Shown here: positions 25,081 to 33,475 of the stretch, piece after piece | Layout of the letters: the number at the start of each line of letters is the position of its first letter | How positions within the stretch are numbered: the first letter of the stretch is position 1 | Source: JABMQB01 sp963666575 | GTDB lineage: Bacteria; Bacteroidota; Bacteroidia; Bacteroidales; Prolixibacteraceae | Assembly (NCBI GenBank): GCA_963666575.2 | Contig: CAXXYG010000002.1 | Span: forward strand, 1-64,000 | Length of the DNA stretch: 64,000 bases | Direction of reading: 5' to 3' | The notes under the pieces: generated by a model | Databases searched by the model: none | What the model saw: only the letters and a program-made list of their open reading frames with translations | What the model was told of the DNA's origin: nothing | Program-made: the position numbers and the translations under genes

Positions 25081-26181
25081 TTAATTAAATAATAGTGTTG
25101 AATCATTAAAAGCACGGGAAATCACCTGATCCATATTGTAATATTTGTATTCGCCAAGCCTGCCTCCAAAGTGTATGTTTGGATTTTGATTGGCAAGGTG
25201 TTTGTATTGTTCGAATAAATTATTGTTAAAATCATCATTTACAGGGTAGTATGGCTCGGTTTCTTCCGTAAAATCAATAGGGTATTCTTTGGTAATTACT
25301 GTATTGGGCTGGTTGCCAAATTCAAAATGTTTATGTTCTAATATCCGCGTATAAGGTACATCTTTGTCGGTATAATTTACGACTGCATTACCCTGGAAAT
25401 TTTTAATGCCCTTAAGTTCCTCGTGTTCAAATTTAAGGCTTCGGTATTTGAGCTTGCCAAATTGATAATCATAAAACCGGTCAATTTCTCCGGTATAAAT
25501 AATTTTTTTTGCCTTATTTTTTAATTCATTACGATTTGTAAAGTAATCTGTATTTACTTTTACTTCGGTTCCATTTAATAATTGGTCGATAATGGTATTA
25601 TAACCACCTATTGGGATCCCTTGATAAGGATCGTCAAAATAATTGTTATTAAAAGTAAAACGGACCGGGAGGCGTTTGATAACAAAAGCCGGAATTAAGG
25701 TAGCCGGCTGGCCCCATTGTTTTTCAGTGTACCCTTTTATTAACTTAAAATACACATCTTCGCCAACCATCATTAAGGCCTGCTCTTCAAGGTTTTGAGG
25801 TTCAGTAAAACAATATTTATTTTTTTGTTTATCAATTATAGTTTTGGCTTCTTCAGGTGTGACAGTATTCCATAATTGGTAAAAAGTATTCATGTTAAAA
25901 GGGAGGTTGTACATTTTCCCTTTGTATAGGGCCAGCGGTGAGTTTATATAGTTATTAAACTCTGTAAACTGATTAATAAACTCCCATATTTTTTTATTCT
26001 TTGTATGGAAAATATGCGCACCATAATAGTGGACATTTATTCCATTTATTTTTTTGCAATAAATATTGCCTCCGGTGTGTGCTCTTCGTTCGATTACTAG
26101 GCATTTAAATCCGCGTTTTTTAGCTTCAAATGCCATGGTTGCTCCATATAATCCTGCGCCGACAATTAAAAAATCGTACAT
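25081..26181 (-). CDS. glf: UDP-galactopyranose mutase
   Basis: The protein has 366 residues, the usual length. It begins with an FAD-binding fold (MYDFLIVGAGLYGATMAFE, then ERRAHTGGNIYCK) and shows the mutase-specific YGAHIFHTKNKKIWEF, GYTEKQWGQPATLIPAFVIKR and a C-terminal FGGRLGEYKYYNMDQVI. It interconverts UDP-galactopyranose and UDP-galactofuranose through a flavin-sugar adduct and so supplies Galf for surface polysaccharides. It is flanked on both sides by DUF4422 genes on the same strand, a compact set consistent with a small surface-glycan module. Confidence 0.96.
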   Translation of the reverse strand: MYDFLIVGAGLYGATMAFEAKKRGFKCLVIERRAHTGGNIYCKKINGINVHYYGAHIFHTKNKKIWEFINQFTEFNNYINSPLALYKGKMYNLPFNMNTFYQLWNTVTPEEAKTIIDKQKNKYCFTEPQNLEEQALMMVGEDVYFKLIKGYTEKQWGQPATLIPAFVIKRLPVRFTFNNNYFDDPYQGIPIGGYNTIIDQLLNGTEVKVNTDYFTNRNELKNKAKKIIYTGEIDRFYDYQFGKLKYRSLKFEHEELKGIKNFQGNAVVNYTDKDVPYTRILEHKHFEFGNQPNTVITKEYPIDFTEETEPYYPVNDDFNNNLFEQYKHLANQNPNIHFGGRLGEYKYYNMDQVISRAFNDSTLLFN

Positions 26182-26314
26182 AGATTAGTTGTTTAATATG
26201 TGTTTGCGTTTTTCCGATTAATGAGTGAAAGTTACACTAATAAACAGTTAAAATTTAATATTTTACATTTATTTTAACTTGCATATGTTTAAATTATTGT
26301 GAAACTAAGGATAA

Positions 26315-26458
26315 TATTGGGGGGGAATAGATATACGCTTTGATGCTCTTATTTACGAAATAAACTTAAAAAGTAATAACGAAGTTTATCTGTCCTGGAA
26401 TAAACAACACCAAAATTTTAGTCTGATTGGAGGAGTTATAAAAAAATCAGAATCCTAA
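26315..26458 (+). other. Open fragment, possible C-terminus of a lost gene
   Basis: A 47-codon stop-free stretch on the plus strand starts YWGGIDIRFDALIYEINLK and includes NEVYLSWNKQHQNF before TAA. It has no start codon and stops lie just upstream. The strand-like text resembles the last strands of an outer-membrane or DUF5916-like protein, but that is only a guess. The rest of the gap between 26182 and 26467 shows nothing. Confidence 0.25.
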
Positions 26459-26467
26459 GGAATATGA

Positions 26468-27277
26468 TTAGTTTTTGAATTTTTTAAAATAAACTAATGG
26501 TAGTTCTTTATATCGAATTTTATTATGGATAATCCATATGGTAATTAATCGTTCAGAAAGGAATCCAAATATCCGCTCCTGATACTCTTTATAATTAGTA
26601 AGGTCTAGTTCCTTCTCCAGTTCAAACAGGATTTTAAACAGCCATTCCATTAATTTATGAAAAGCCTCTTTTTTCAGGATAAACATGTTGTTGGCAAACA
26701 ATCGGTTTCCGTTAACTACTTTGTTAAAAGTTGGGATATAATCAGGGTGCTTTTTTGAAAGCAATTTTAACACTGCTTCTAAATCATCACTATTATGGTA
26801 CCTTTTATAATGATCCTTAATACTATATTTTAATTTACGTCGGACCGGAAGTATCGCATCATATTTATTTAAAAGTTCTTCGACTTCTATATGACCAATT
26901 AATTTATCTTTCCAAAATTTGGTATTCCCGGTATAAATTAATCCATGCCTTTTTTTATTTTGCCCAATAAAATAATAAGCGAACCTTTTTAAGCGGTAGA
27001 AAAAGGGTTCTTTAACAGGTGTAAAATACCTACGGTAATGGCAACTTCCAACTATTTCGGTATCAGTATTTTTCCAAACCCAGTAAAGGCCGGTTAATTC
27101 ACTATAATGTTTGTTTTTAGCTGAAATGTTATCTCCTGAATTATCACCTGTAAAACCTGTTTTATTATTTTTTTCTGCCTGGCCAGCCCATATTGGAACA
27201 TAGTGGTTTTCAGCAGAAAAAAGCTCATTAGGTTCGTAGTAAAATGAATATATTTTAAATGTATCCTTTTCTTTCAT
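26468..27277 (-). CDS. DUF4422 glycosyltransferase-like protein (second copy)
   Basis: The protein has 269 residues. It carries the same ordered motifs as the gene at 24281: NHYVPIWAGQAEKN, GDNISAKNKHYSELTGLYWVW, IVGSCHYRRYFTP, DAILPVRRKLKY and NNMFILKKEAFHKLMEWLF, with a C-terminal FGFLSERLITIWI. The shared order shows the two are paralogues, probably with different acceptors. It is separated from glf by 286 bp that contain a possible gene scrap, so it may have its own promoter. The product probably acts in the cytoplasm on a lipid-linked glycan. Confidence 0.85.
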   Translation of the reverse strand: MKEKDTFKIYSFYYEPNELFSAENHYVPIWAGQAEKNNKTGFTGDNSGDNISAKNKHYSELTGLYWVWKNTDTEIVGSCHYRRYFTPVKEPFFYRLKRFAYYFIGQNKKRHGLIYTGNTKFWKDKLIGHIEVEELLNKYDAILPVRRKLKYSIKDHYKRYHNSDDLEAVLKLLSKKHPDYIPTFNKVVNGNRLFANNMFILKKEAFHKLMEWLFKILFELEKELDLTNYKEYQERIFGFLSERLITIWIIHNKIRYKELPLVYFKKFKN

Positions 27278-27454
27278 TAATATTGAAAAATATAAAGGGG
27301 GCGAATATACCTGATTTTTTTTTATGCTAAAAATTTAAGCTGAAAGAACTCTATTTTGCATGGCGTTAAACCAGAAAGAAGCAGTTGGATTAAACTTCAT
27401 CCAAAATAAATCCTACTTTTGGATCCTGATATATATTACTAAAGATATTGTTGA

Positions 27455-28102
27455 ATGGAGAATAGGGAATATTACGAAAGTTCAAGGCATGAAATGGAAT
27501 ATTTTATTGCAGATGCTCCAAAAAAAAGTATTGAATTTGGATGTGCAAATGGCATTTTTTCTGAAAGGATTAAACAAAAATACCAAACTGAAACATGGGG
27601 AATTGATATTGATAAAAAATCGATAGAAGTAGCTAAGGATAAGATAGATAATGCTATGTGTGGCGATGCATTTAAACTAATTGATAGTTTGCCTGAGAAT
27701 TATTTTGACTGCTTGATATGCAACGATTTTATAGAACACGTTACTTCCCCCGATCTGTTTTTTCAGAAAATCAGGAAATGTTTAACTGATGATGCAATTT
27801 TGATCTGTTCATTGCCTAATGTGCGTCATTTTAAGCACATTAACCGGTTGCTTTTTTTAAAAGATTGGAAATATAAATCTCAAGGCATTCTTGATTATAC
27901 CCATCTGCGCTTTTTTACCAAAAAAAGTATGAAAAGGTCCATAAAAGAGTGGGGATTTGAGATTCAGTTAGTAAAAGGTATAAGGCCAACTAAAAACCCG
28001 TTTTTTTATATTTTAAATTTGTTATCTCTTAATTTTATTGGTGACATGCGTTTTCTGCAATATGGTTTTCGGGCTAAGCTGGTTTCAGTGGATGTAAAAT
28101 AG
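27455..28102 (+). CDS. Class I SAM-dependent methyltransferase
   Basis: The protein has 215 residues. Motif I is KSIEFGCANGIFSERIK (about 25-41), followed by WGIDIDKKSIEVAKDKI, DCLICNDFIEHVTSP and LICSLPNVRHF, the pattern of Methyltransf_11/23 proteins found in polysaccharide loci. A C-terminal HLRFFTKKSMKRSIKEWGFEI is typical of those members. It may methylate a sugar or a lipid-linked glycan made by the neighbouring transferases, but the substrate is unknown. It is divergent from the DUF4422 gene at 27277 and converges on the M20 peptidase, with a perfect hairpin at its stop. Confidence 0.85.
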   Translation: MENREYYESSRHEMEYFIADAPKKSIEFGCANGIFSERIKQKYQTETWGIDIDKKSIEVAKDKIDNAMCGDAFKLIDSLPENYFDCLICNDFIEHVTSPDLFFQKIRKCLTDDAILICSLPNVRHFKHINRLLFLKDWKYKSQGILDYTHLRFFTKKSMKRSIKEWGFEIQLVKGIRPTKNPFFYILNLLSLNFIGDMRFLQYGFRAKLVSVDVK

Positions 28103-28115
28103 TTTCTATTTTACA
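28093..28115. terminator. Hairpin between convergent genes
   Basis: TGTAAAATAG (28093-28102) pairs perfectly with CTATTTTACA (28106-28115) around TTT. It includes the methyltransferase stop codon and lies 9 bp from the stop of the opposing peptidase gene, so it may serve both strands. It lacks GC and a long T-tract. Confidence 0.5.
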
Positions 28116-28123
28116 GGTAGTAA

Positions 28124-29512
28124 TTAATCAATTCCCTGGGCCAGGCTAATAAACGTTTTATATACATCAACACCATCGTTTAATAGTTTAATTGGTAACC
28201 GCTCATTTATGTTATGAATGCTTCCAATGAGTTCGATAGTTAAATTGGCTGGGAATATACCATATGCGGGAACACCTGCTTCCCTGAAATAATTATTGTC
28301 GCAAAAAGCCGGAAACTGGATAGGTAATACAATTGACCCTGGTGCGTTAATTTGCAATGCCTCATTAAAATAAGAATAAAAAATTTCGGGTGTTGTAGTA
28401 AGGGGAGGGGCGCTAATAAAAAGGCCGCTTATTATTAATCCATTTTTTTCTGCCAGTTTTACCACCTTTTTATACTTTCGGGCAGCAGTTTTTTCACGAA
28501 TAAACCGCCCATCAAATTCAGCCGTTATTATGCTGGCATGCGAATTGGCTGACCCATTGTCTGTATATATTTGCGTTAATGTTAGCTGCTCTGAAACCAT
28601 TGGCCCTATTATGGGGTGTTTTAATAGTTTTTTCTTGATCAGGGGTTTGAAAATCCGGATATTCTTATAAACACATTTTTTTAATCCCTTTTCATATTCC
28701 GCAAACGTTTTAATCATTTTATTGGCTGGAGGCGAAATGTATACTTTTGTTTTTTTGCGCGATAACTTCCCCAGCACTTTTAACATGGTATCAATGTTGT
28801 TTTGAGAGGTTGAGACCGAAGCATGGTTAATCATTTTATTTTGTACTGAGTTCAATTTAAGCCACATAGCGCTTTTTTCAGCAACAGAAATTCCAAAGAG
28901 CCTTTGGTTGGGATCTGAATCAATTACCCCATCGGCTCCTGAACCCCCCTCACCAAAAACAACTATAGGATTTAATTCTTTTAGAAATTCGTCAACAACA
29001 CTTTTACTGCCTAGCACTCCTCCAATTTCTTCTGACGAAACACACAATATTGAAACATTATAAGGTAAATCTTTTTCTCTGGCAATTTCGGCAAATTGTG
29101 AAAGAGCTGAAAATTGCATTATGCATAATCCTTTAATATCAATTGCCCCTCTTCCCCAAACAGCCCCTTCGGCTATTTGTCCCGAAAAAGGAGGGTATTT
29201 CCATTTTGCAGTATCACCGGGTAAAACAACATCAATATGGCTTAGTAGAATTATGTTTGGTTTGTTTAAGCTTAAAGGATAAAGCGACCCTGCAAAATTT
29301 ATTTGCCCTGGATTGTCGTGGAAAACAGATACATGTAATCCGGCATTCTTACATTCTTCAATAATAAAATGCCCGGCTTCATTTTCGTTTCCTGTTAACG
29401 ATTTCTTTTGGATGTATTGGCTAAGTAGTTGAGCTGCATCATGATTATTATCCTGAGTGAAGCTTGTAAATGGTAAAATTATTAGGTAAAGTATGAGCAG
29501 AAATAATTTCAT
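28124..29512 (-). CDS. Secreted M20-family zinc peptidase
   Basis: The protein has 462 residues with a Sec signal ending FTSFTQ. M20 metal-site motifs are present in order: ILLSHIDVVLPGD (His and Asp), GRGAIDIKGL, SSEEIGG (catalytic Glu pair) and FGEGGSGADG, then a dimerisation-type domain (about 225-345) and a late FCDNNYFREAGVPAYG segment. Relatives cleave small peptides or remove acyl groups from amino acids. A secreted location suggests peptide scavenging, an inference. It stands alone, facing the methyltransferase gene. Confidence 0.9.
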   Translation of the reverse strand: MKLFLLILYLIILPFTSFTQDNNHDAAQLLSQYIQKKSLTGNENEAGHFIIEECKNAGLHVSVFHDNPGQINFAGSLYPLSLNKPNIILLSHIDVVLPGDTAKWKYPPFSGQIAEGAVWGRGAIDIKGLCIMQFSALSQFAEIAREKDLPYNVSILCVSSEEIGGVLGSKSVVDEFLKELNPIVVFGEGGSGADGVIDSDPNQRLFGISVAEKSAMWLKLNSVQNKMINHASVSTSQNNIDTMLKVLGKLSRKKTKVYISPPANKMIKTFAEYEKGLKKCVYKNIRIFKPLIKKKLLKHPIIGPMVSEQLTLTQIYTDNGSANSHASIITAEFDGRFIREKTAARKYKKVVKLAEKNGLIISGLFISAPPLTTTPEIFYSYFNEALQINAPGSIVLPIQFPAFCDNNYFREAGVPAYGIFPANLTIELIGSIHNINERLPIKLLNDGVDVYKTFISLAQGID

Positions 29513-29636
29513 ATCATAAAAATAGGATTATTCTGATTTTAACAACAATCAAATACAAAATAATAATGATTATAAAACCAAATTTTAATTTTTATGACAA
29601 AAACCTGCTTTTTTTTTTATTGCCAGCCAGATAAAT

Positions 29637-29644
29637 TATATTTG
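29637..29644 (+). promoter_or_regulatory. -7 box of fabG
   Basis: TATATTTG matches TAnnTTTG and lies 45 bp before the ATG at 29690, giving a leader of about 40 bases. The -33 TTG at 29620-29622 is spaced closer than usual. Confidence 0.45.
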
Positions 29645-29689
29645 CTGAATTAATTGATAAACCAGAGAATTAATCTATAATTTGGAGAT

Positions 29690-30436
29690 ATGAAACTTTT
29701 AGAAGGAAAAACTGCCATAATTACCGGAGCCTCACGAGGAATAGGAAAAGCAATTGCATTAAAGTATGCACAAGAAGGGTGTAATGTTGCTTTTACCGAC
29801 CTTTTTGCTGATGAAAATATGAGTGCTACTGAAGCTGAATTAGTTGCTTTAGGAGTAAAAGCCAAAGGTTATGCCTCGAATGCAGCAGTATTCGAAGATA
29901 CAGATAAAGTTGTTGGTCAGATAGTTGCCGATTTTGGTGGAATTGACATTTTGGTAAATAATGCCGGAATCACAAAAGATACTTTGTTGATGCGTATGAC
30001 TGAAGATCAGTGGGATGCTGTGATAAATGTAAACCTTAAATCGGTCTTTAATTTTACTAAAGCAGCCCAAAAAACGATGTTAAAACAACGTTCAGGCTCC
30101 ATAATAAATTTAAGTTCGGTAGTGGGTGTGAGCGGTAATGCAGGCCAATCAAATTATTCAGCGTCAAAAGCAGGCATAATTGGTTTTACAAAATCAATAG
30201 CCCGTGAATTAGGTTCCCGTGGTATCCGTTCGAATGCAATTGCACCTGGTTTTATTATTACCGAAATGACGGCTAAAATTCCTGAAGACGCACGCAAAGC
30301 ATGGGAAGCTAATATTCCGTTAAAGCGTGGTGGTACACCCGATGAAGTGGCTGGTGTTGCTGTTTTCTTAGGGTCAGAACTTTCAAGTTATGTAAGCGGG
30401 CAGGTAATTACTGTTTGTGGTGCTATGAATACGTAA
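29690..30436 (+). CDS. fabG: 3-oxoacyl-ACP reductase
   Basis: The protein has 248 residues, a typical FabG length. The NADP-binding motif is TGASRGIGKAIA (12-23), NNAG follows at 90-93, and the catalytic set is Asn115, Ser143, Tyr156 and Lys160 (YSASK). The C-terminus has FIITEMTAKIPE and FLGSELSSYVSGQVI, as in fatty-acid-synthesis reductases. It reduces 3-ketoacyl-ACP with NADPH in each elongation round. The gene is followed at once by an intrinsic terminator, so it is probably a single-gene unit. Confidence 0.95.
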   Translation: MKLLEGKTAIITGASRGIGKAIALKYAQEGCNVAFTDLFADENMSATEAELVALGVKAKGYASNAAVFEDTDKVVGQIVADFGGIDILVNNAGITKDTLLMRMTEDQWDAVINVNLKSVFNFTKAAQKTMLKQRSGSIINLSSVVGVSGNAGQSNYSASKAGIIGFTKSIARELGSRGIRSNAIAPGFIITEMTAKIPEDARKAWEANIPLKRGGTPDEVAGVAVFLGSELSSYVSGQVITVCGAMNT

Positions 30437-30458
30437 TTTATTTTCATTAAATATGGAG

Positions 30459-30486
30459 CTGCCAGATTATGTCTGGCAGTTTTTTT
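30459..30486 (+). terminator. Intrinsic terminator of fabG, abutting the next start codon
   Basis: CTGCCAGA (30459-30466) and TCTGGCAG (30472-30479) form a perfect 8-bp stem around TTATG, followed by seven T (30480-30486). The ATG of the sugar kinase begins at the very next base. Confidence 0.92.
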
Positions 30487-31365
30487 ATGCAAAAAACAGC
30501 GCTTTTTGTTGGTTTGTCAACAGTTGATATACAGTATTTTGTTGGGAAATACCCCTTGTCAAATTCAAAAGTAAAAACACAACCTCCCGGTATTCTGGTG
30601 GGAGGGCCAGCGACCAATGCCGCTGTTGCTTTTGCTGCCCTCGGTGGGGAACCAACACTTATTTCCGCAATAGGCGATAATGCGTTCAAAACATTCTTTA
30701 AAAATGATTTTTTAGAAACTGGAATTGTCCATTATGATTTAATGGATAACCTTGTTTATGACCCTGTGTTGGCTTCAGTAATTACATCGGAGGATAATGG
30801 TGACAGGACAATTTTTACATCTAATCCAGAAGATGTTAAAACATTAACCAATCCCGAAGTAGTTTTTAATAGCATCGCCCCTGATGGTGTTTTGCTAGAT
30901 GGATTTTATCCTAAAATTGCTTTGGAGGTTGCAATTTTAGCCCGAAAAAAAGGTATTCCTGTTGTAATTGACTGTGGAAGTTGGAAAACTCAATACACCC
31001 AATTGTTGCCTTATATCGATTATGCAATATGTTCTGAAAAATTTTTACCTCCAGGATGTGAAGACTACGAGGATGTTTTTAAGTTTTTACAGTCATGTGG
31101 TATAAATAATAGTGTCATTACCCGTGGTGAAAACTCAATTCTTTATAACAGAGGTAAAAGTATCAATGAGTTGGTTATAAAAAAAACAGAAGTGGTTGAT
31201 ACGCTTGGAGCTGGCGATTTTTTTCATGGTGCATTTTTATATTCGTTGTTAAACAATAACGATTTATTATTGGCTATGCAGCAAGCTTCAAAAGTAGCAG
31301 CTTTCTCAGTTTCTTATAAAGGTACTCGAAGCTGGTTAAAGCAAAGCCTTATCGATATAACTTAG
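30487..31365 (+). CDS. PfkB-family carbohydrate kinase
   Basis: The protein has 292 residues from the ATG at 30487. An earlier in-frame ATG (30469) lies in the loop of the fabG terminator and is not credible. The family motifs are ILVGGPATNAAVAFAALGG near the N-terminus and the anion-hole/catalytic DTLGAGDFFHGAFLY near the C-terminus, whose GAGD Asp is the base. Such kinases phosphorylate ribose, fructose, adenosine or similar substrates; the exact one is unknown. Because its start directly abuts the fabG T-tract, its message must come from read-through, or from a promoter inside the terminator or fabG. Confidence 0.92.
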   Translation: MQKTALFVGLSTVDIQYFVGKYPLSNSKVKTQPPGILVGGPATNAAVAFAALGGEPTLISAIGDNAFKTFFKNDFLETGIVHYDLMDNLVYDPVLASVITSEDNGDRTIFTSNPEDVKTLTNPEVVFNSIAPDGVLLDGFYPKIALEVAILARKKGIPVVIDCGSWKTQYTQLLPYIDYAICSEKFLPPGCEDYEDVFKFLQSCGINNSVITRGENSILYNRGKSINELVIKKTEVVDTLGAGDFFHGAFLYSLLNNNDLLLAMQQASKVAAFSVSYKGTRSWLKQSLIDIT

Positions 31366-31528
31366 TATAAAATGATCTGTCGGAAATTATTTACAATAGC
31401 CAGAATTCTAAAACAAACATATTTTATTTAAATACGTCCTGTAACCCTTGCGAGAGGTTTGAATAACATATAATGTTCAATATGTAAAAAAAAAGGCTTA
31501 TATTGAATTCTGGAATTGGGGTAAAAAA

Positions 31529-33418
31529 ATGTCAAAAAGGTCAATAGCTTATACGTTGAGTCTGTGGATATCTACGGCTGTGATAAGTATACTGGTGGCA
31601 TTTATTATTATTAGTTATAGATACAGCCGTAGAATTATACATGAAAATGTAGATACTAAAGCTATGGCCTTAAATGGCCAGATAATAAGCCAGGTCAAAA
31701 ATAAGATTGTTACATCACAGGAGATTGCATCGAATCTTTCATTCCAAATTCCATTTTACGTTCAACATGGGGGCATTGACCAATTATTAAATAGTATACT
31801 TTATAAGTATAATTTTGTTCAGGCTATAACTATCGAACTTCGAAATGAGAACCCGGAAAAAGAAGGGACTTATTTTTATTCTATTAAGGCTGGCGATAGT
31901 ATTCGTTTTTCCACCGGAATTAATAGTATGTTTAACACAAAACATGTTGCCGATTATGATTTGAGTGAGTATCCTCTGTGGACAGAACCTATTATGTCGG
32001 AAGATACTAATGGTGTTGTTTCAACCTATTGCCAGTTAATAAATGGTGTTGATTCGTTGAATAAGCCTCAAAATATTGGGAAAGTATATGTCGATGTATC
32101 TCTGTCATCGTTGCAGCAAACTTTCGACCGTATTACTGAAAATCAGGGAATATTTTCATTTTTGGTGTCAAAAAGTGGTTCGTATATAACACATCCTATT
32201 AAAGAGTGGGTTCTTAACAAAAATATTAAATCACTTTCTGAAAAAGTATATGGTAAAAATGAATTGCCTGTTTCTGATATATTGAATAAGGGAGTATCAG
32301 GAAAAACCATTGCTTATCCTGAGATTTTAGATTATAAAAAAAGTTGGGTGTATTATACACATATTCCTGAAAATGGTTGGTTTTTGGTTTTTGTTGAACC
32401 TTTTTCTGAGGCTTATAAAAGTTCAAGGCATATGTTGTTGGTCCTTGGATTGATTTCGGGAGTGGGATTAATTTTGATTCTAATAATTGTAATAATTATT
32501 GCGAGGAGAGTAATGAATCCATTGGCTCAAATTGCATCCGAAATTCACGAATTTAGTTTTTGGGGTAGGAGTAATGAAGCTAAAAATGAGGTAGTTGCCT
32601 TGACGAAAAGTTTAAGTCAGATTAGGGACAGGTACCAGAAATTTAAAATTTACAGGGATCAGGAACGGAAAAACAATAAAAAGTTCAAATATGACCTTGA
32701 GCAAGCATCTGATATTCAAAAAGGTATTGTACCTAATACATTTCCTGCTTTTCCCGATAGGGATGAAGTAGATATTTTTTCAATTTTTAAACCGGCATTT
32801 TTTATTGGTGGTGATTTGTACGACTATTTTTACATTGATGAAAACCATTTGCTTATAACAATTGGCGATGTTTCGGGGAAGGGGATTCCTGCAGCACTTT
32901 TTATGGGAGTAGCCCAAACTTTACTGCGAAGCCTTGCTTCAAACATAAAGGCTAAAAATATTGTTAGAAAACTCAATAACGGGTTGTGTGAAAAAAATAA
33001 TAATCAGTTTTTCTTAACCATGTTTGTAGGTATTTTAGATGTAAAAACCGGTGTGTTGAATTATTGTAATGCAGCACATACAACTTCATATATTTTAAAA
33101 AACGATGGAAAATTGGTTGAATTAAGAGAAAGCCATGGTCTACCATTGGGCTTATATGCCGATAAAAAATACAAAGAATCGTCTATTACTCTTTTAGAAA
33201 ATGATACACTTATTTTATACTCTGATGGTATTACCGAAGCGGCTAATAAAACAGGTGACCATTACGGAGTGTATCGGTTTAAATCGCAACTTAAAAAATT
33301 AAAAGGCAATTCGCCAAAACAAATAATCGGGAAAATTGAAACCGATTTGGAAAAATTTAAAGATGGGACAGATCAGAATGATGATTTAAGTTTTGTTGTG
33401 GCAAAATATCATCCATAA
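31529..33418 (+). CDS. Membrane Cache-SpoIIE PP2C phosphatase
   Basis: The protein has 629 residues. A first TM (about 10-30) is followed by a periplasmic Cache-like sensor (about 35-295, with GKVYVDVSLSSLQQ and GSYITHPIKEWVL), a second TM (about 302-325), a HAMP-like linker, a helical stretch and a C-terminal SpoIIE/RsbU phosphatase domain (about 385-629). The metal-site motifs GGDLYDYF, IGDVSGKGIPAALFM and LYSDGITEA are intact. Such proteins dephosphorylate anti-sigma-factor antagonists in partner-switching pathways in response to an outside signal. No anti-sigma or STAS partner is adjacent, so its targets lie elsewhere. It ends at a bidirectional terminator shared with clpC. Confidence 0.92.
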   Translation: MSKRSIAYTLSLWISTAVISILVAFIIISYRYSRRIIHENVDTKAMALNGQIISQVKNKIVTSQEIASNLSFQIPFYVQHGGIDQLLNSILYKYNFVQAITIELRNENPEKEGTYFYSIKAGDSIRFSTGINSMFNTKHVADYDLSEYPLWTEPIMSEDTNGVVSTYCQLINGVDSLNKPQNIGKVYVDVSLSSLQQTFDRITENQGIFSFLVSKSGSYITHPIKEWVLNKNIKSLSEKVYGKNELPVSDILNKGVSGKTIAYPEILDYKKSWVYYTHIPENGWFLVFVEPFSEAYKSSRHMLLVLGLISGVGLILILIIVIIIARRVMNPLAQIASEIHEFSFWGRSNEAKNEVVALTKSLSQIRDRYQKFKIYRDQERKNNKKFKYDLEQASDIQKGIVPNTFPAFPDRDEVDIFSIFKPAFFIGGDLYDYFYIDENHLLITIGDVSGKGIPAALFMGVAQTLLRSLASNIKAKNIVRKLNNGLCEKNNNQFFLTMFVGILDVKTGVLNYCNAAHTTSYILKNDGKLVELRESHGLPLGLYADKKYKESSITLLENDTLILYSDGITEAANKTGDHYGVYRFKSQLKKLKGNSPKQIIGKIETDLEKFKDGTDQNDDLSFVVAKYHP

Positions 33419-33444
33419 AAAAAGCCACTCGAAAGTGGCTTTTT
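33417..33444. terminator. Bidirectional terminator between phosphatase and clpC
   Basis: GCCACT (33424-33429) pairs with AGTGGC (33434-33439) around CGAA. It is flanked by A7 on the left and T5 on the right, so it can end transcripts from both converging genes. Confidence 0.9.
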
Positions 33445-33475
33445 ATTCTTGAATCTTTTGCTAGCGAAATTTATT

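Noticed and set aside
27360..27626. 88-codon plus-strand ORF overlapping the methyltransferase.
   Set aside because: It is out of frame with the methyltransferase, whose SAM motifs start inside it; it is a shadow.
30469..30486. Upstream ATG for the PfkB-type kinase.
   Set aside because: It lies in the loop and T-tract of the fabG terminator; the next ATG at 30487 gives the normal family N-terminus.
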